DNA from: Paractinoplanes polyasparticus | Lineage (GTDB): Bacteria > Actinomycetota > Actinomycetes > Mycobacteriales > Micromonosporaceae | NCBI RefSeq assembly: GCF_019710575.1 | Contig: NZ_JAHWFK010000008.1 | Location: forward strand, 241,314 to 305,313 | DNA length: 64,000 nt | Direction: 5' to 3' | In this document: positions 61,840-64,000 of the stretch, one piece after another | How positions within the stretch are numbered: the stretch's first letter is position 1 | How the letters are laid out: every line of letters starts with the position of its first letter | The notes under the pieces: model-generated | Told to the model about the DNA's origin: nothing | Database searches by the model: none | What the model saw: the letters and a program-made list of their open reading frames with translations, nothing else | Made by a program: the position numbers and the translations under genes

Positions 61840-62898
61840 ATGAGTGTCACGATCGGCATCAACGGATTCGGGCGTATCGGCCGCAGCCTGGCGCGCATAG
61901 TTGCCGCATCGGCCGACCCGGGAATATCCATTGCCGCCGTAAACGACCTTGCCTCGACCGAGAAAATGGCCTACGGGCTGCGCCGGGACAGCATTCGTGG
62001 CGCATTTCCCGGCACCGTCACGGCCCGCGCCGATCATTTGGTCGTAAACGACCATGCCATCCGCGCGTTCCATCATGAACGGCCCGAACGCATTCCGTGG
62101 GCCGACGCCGGTGTGGACGTCGTCATCGAGGCCACCGGCCGCTTCCGGGCCGGCACGCTGGCCCGCACCCACATCACCCACGGCGGCGCCCGCAAGGTGG
62201 TGATCAGCGCCTCGGCCGACGAGCCGGACGCGTTCCTGGTCTTCGGGGCCAACCACACCACGTACGACCCGGCGCAGCACGACGTCGTCTCCCCCGGCTC
62301 GTGCGGCGTGAACGCCCTCACCGTGATGGCCAAGGTGCTGCTCGACCGCTTCGGCCTGCAAGGCGTGAACACGTCGGTGGTGCTGGCCACCCAGGGCTGG
62401 CAGAAGGCGCAGGACTCGGTGGTCGACACCTCCCGCGAGGACCCGCGCCTGGGCCGCGCCAGCGGCGAGAGCATCATCCCGCACAACTATGTGGTCGGTG
62501 ACCTGGTGCGGGTGGTGCTGCCCGAGATCGGCGAGATGCGCTACAGCTATTACTGCGTGCCCACCCCGATCGGCTCACTGGCCGAGCTCTCCGGCACGAC
62601 CGGTCGCCCGGTCAGCGTCGAGGAGGTCAACCGGGCCATGGCCGAGGCCGCTGCCGGTCCGCTGCGGCGCGTCCTGGCCTATGACCCCGACCCCACGGTC
62701 TCGATCGACGTCAAGAACAACCCGGCGTCGTGCCTGTTCGACCCGTCCGGCACCCAGACCACGGCCGACGGCGGGGTCAAGGTGCGCGGCTGGTTCGACA
62801 ACGAATGGGGCTTCTCCAACCGATTACTCGACCTCGCGCGCCTGGTGGGTGAACGCACCCCGGTGACGTCGCGGCACATGAGCTGGAGCATCGCCTAG
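61840..62898 (+). CDS. Divergent GAPDH-like dehydrogenase
   Basis: The 352-residue protein has the GAPDH fold: 'GINGFGRIGRSLAR' NAD loop (6-19), 'AVNDLAS', 'EATGRFR', Cys155 in 'GSCGVNAL' at the nucleophile position, and 'WFDNEWGFSNRLLDL' near the end. However, the catalytic His expected 27 residues after Cys is Leu182, the Thr after Cys is Gly, the 'STGAAKAV' phosphate loop is 'NYVVGDLV', and the Arg before VPTP is Cys239. It is unlikely to be a standard glycolytic GAPDH; another substrate or a non-catalytic role is possible. AGGAGA precedes ATG 61840. Confidence 0.82.
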   Translation: MSVTIGINGFGRIGRSLARIVAASADPGISIAAVNDLASTEKMAYGLRRDSIRGAFPGTVTARADHLVVNDHAIRAFHHERPERIPWADAGVDVVIEATGRFRAGTLARTHITHGGARKVVISASADEPDAFLVFGANHTTYDPAQHDVVSPGSCGVNALTVMAKVLLDRFGLQGVNTSVVLATQGWQKAQDSVVDTSREDPRLGRASGESIIPHNYVVGDLVRVVLPEIGEMRYSYYCVPTPIGSLAELSGTTGRPVSVEEVNRAMAEAAAGPLRRVLAYDPDPTVSIDVKNNPASCLFDPSGTQTTADGGVKVRGWFDNEWGFSNRLLDLARLVGERTPVTSRHMSWSIA

Positions 62899-62953
62899 GG
62901 CACATCTGGTGGATCAGGTGGGAGCGAGGCGTGGCCCACCAGATGTGCCCTAG
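62895..62953. repeat. Perfect 18-bp inverted repeat
   Basis: CTAGGGCACATCTGGTGG (62895-62912) and its exact complement (62936-62953) flank a 23-nt loop. The left arm contains the TAG stop of the GAPDH-like gene and the right arm runs into the TAGAGT -10 box (62951-62956) of the next gene. No T-run follows. Confidence 0.9.
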
Positions 62954-62964
62954 AGTCGGAAGCG

Positions 62965-63876
62965 ATGATTATCAAGACCGATGACGTACGGGCGGCAGCG
63001 CAGCGTCTCGAGGGCCGGGTGCGCCGCACGCCGGTGATCTACGCGGCCGAGAACCTCTGGTTCAAGCTCGAGCAGACGCAGCACGCCGGCTCGTTCAAGA
63101 CCCGCGGCATGGTCAACCAGATCCTCGCCGCCCCCTCGGTGCCCCCGGCGGGGATCGTCGCCGCCTCGGGCGGCAACGCCGGGCTGGCCGCGGCCTACGC
63201 GGCCCGCGAGCTGGGCATCACCGCCGAGATCTACGTCCCCACGACGGCCCCGGCGGTGAAGGTGGCCAAGCTGGGCAAGCTGGGCGCCCGGGTCGTCCAG
63301 GTGGGCGACGAGTACGCCGAGGCCTACGCGGCCGCGGTGGTCGCCGCGCGATCGTCCGGGGCTCTCTTCTGTCACGCCTACGACGACCCGTCCATGGTCG
63401 CCGGCAACGGGACCCTGGGCCTGGAACTGCTCGACCAGATCCCATCCGGCTTCGACACCGTGCTGGTCGCGGTCGGCGGCGGCGGTCTGATCGCCGGGGT
63501 GATCGCGGCCCTTCCCGGTGTACGCGTCGTGTCCGTCGAGCCGGTGACGTCGCAGGCCCTGCACGCGGCCCTGGCGGCGGGCGGTCCGGTCGACGTCCCG
63601 GTCTCGGGCGTGGCGGCCGACTCGCTCGGCGCCCGGCGGGTGGGCGAGATCGCGTACGACATGGCGGTCTTCGCCTCGACGCCCTCGGTGCTCGTCGAGG
63701 ACCAGGCCATCGTGGACGCCCGCCGCCGCCTGTGGGACGACTACCGCCTGGCCGTCGAGCACGGCACCGCGGCGGCGTACGCGGCCCTGACGTCCGGCGC
63801 CTACCGGCCGGCCGAGGGCGAACGGGTCGTCGTGCTGATCTGCGGCGCCAACACCAATCCGGCCGACCTGGCATGA
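62965..63876 (+). CDS. PLP-dependent serine/threonine dehydratase-like enzyme
   Basis: The 303-residue protein is a fold-type II PLP enzyme: Lys45 in 'GSFKTRG' forms the Schiff base, 'SGGNAG' binds the substrate carboxylate, and 'VGGGGLIAG' holds the phosphate. It should deaminate threonine or serine, or act as a related beta-eliminase/racemase; there is no ACT regulatory domain. TAGAGT lies 8 nt before the ATG, a leaderless-type start. Its stop overlaps the start of a repeat ORF (ATGA). Confidence 0.9.
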   Translation: MIIKTDDVRAAAQRLEGRVRRTPVIYAAENLWFKLEQTQHAGSFKTRGMVNQILAAPSVPPAGIVAASGGNAGLAAAYAARELGITAEIYVPTTAPAVKVAKLGKLGARVVQVGDEYAEAYAAAVVAARSSGALFCHAYDDPSMVAGNGTLGLELLDQIPSGFDTVLVAVGGGGLIAGVIAALPGVRVVSVEPVTSQALHAALAAGGPVDVPVSGVAADSLGARRVGEIAYDMAVFASTPSVLVEDQAIVDARRRLWDDYRLAVEHGTAAAYAALTSGAYRPAEGERVVVLICGANTNPADLA

Positions 63877-64000
63877 ACCCCGACCGGCCTCGCATGAACC
63901 CCGACCGGCCTCGCATTGACCCTGACCGGCCTCGCATTGACCCTGACCGGCCTCGCATTGACCCTGACCGGCCTCGCATTGACCCTGACCGGCCTCGCAT
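63871..64000 (+). repeat. 21-bp tandem repeat running off the window
   Basis: Six units of 21 bp begin at 63871, 63892, 63913, 63934, 63955 and 63976, followed by a cut seventh. Units 3-6 are identical; units 1-2 differ from them at three positions. The first unit holds the stop codon of the dehydratase gene. Confidence 0.95.
63873..64000 (+). CDS. Possible heptapeptide-repeat protein (partial, cut by window end)
   Basis: ATG 63873 overlaps the dehydratase stop (ATGA), a typical coupling signal. It opens a frame of repeated MNPDRPR then IDPDRPR heptapeptides with no stop before the window ends. Because the unit is 21 bp, all frames without an internal stop stay open, so the ORF may be a by-product of the repeat. 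No signal peptide or other domain is visible in the 42 residues available. Confidence 0.35.
   Translation, partial: MNPDRPRMNPDRPRIDPDRPRIDPDRPRIDPDRPRIDPDRPR

Noticed and set aside
63871..64000. 21-bp repeats considered as a CRISPR array
   Set aside because: No spacers between units and no cas genes.

Overview
This is a 64-kb window of very GC-rich, gene-dense DNA from an actinobacterium. Many genes start GTG or TTG, many have a TANNNT -10 box 6-8 nt before the start codon (leaderless transcripts), and large antisense shadow ORFs are common. Gene content fits Micromonosporaceae (Actinoplanes-like). Genus is inference; no rRNA, tRNA, IS element, prophage or CRISPR array was seen.

The skeleton is a conserved actinobacterial block known from Mycobacterium tuberculosis (Rv2216 to Rv2225): TIGR01777 epimerase end (1-276), lipB (2.2 kb), lipA (7.6 kb), DUF4191 (16.5 kb), RDD (17.2 kb), glnA1 (17.8 kb), glnE (43-46 kb), glnA2 (49-50 kb) and panB (50.5 kb). 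Order and strands are kept, but accessory DNA interrupts it in several places, chiefly about 24 kb between glnA1 and glnE. glnA1 carries a full GlnR-type operator upstream and an adenylylation tyrosine that glnE would act on.

Region by region. 2.8-7.5 kb: a small DUF5808-like protein and a VOC protein follow lipB. Opposite lies an operon of an archaeal-type aspartyl-tRNA synthetase and two secreted beta-propeller paralogs, led by what I read as a complete translational T-box riboswitch with an Asp (GAC) specifier. 8.6-16.4 kb: a surface protein, a frameshifted methyltransferase, a Tat hydrolase, 1.4 kb of repeats without recognisable genes, and a large LuxR/ATPase regulator. 19.3-43.1 kb: MerR and TetR regulators, erythromycin esterase-like and DHFR-like enzymes, an esterase pair, a lipoprotein hydrolase, small proteins, a SARP regulator, a phytase-like secreted protein, GT-C mannosyltransferases, a Leu/Val dehydrogenase-like enzyme and an XRE-DUF5753 regulator flanked by two paralogous small C-x4-CPTVYGT proteins.

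46-64 kb: amidotransferase, EamA, GNAT and DUF350 genes sit between glnE and glnA2. After panB come an RNB ribonuclease, a histone H1-like protein, asd, a methyltransferase, an M15 peptidase without signal peptide, a DUF3533-like membrane protein, a LysR/MFS pair, and an OhrR-like regulator beside a highly divergent GAPDH-like gene with a palindromic operator. A PLP dehydratase follows, running into a 21-bp tandem repeat that encodes a heptapeptide repeat ORF cut by the window edge.
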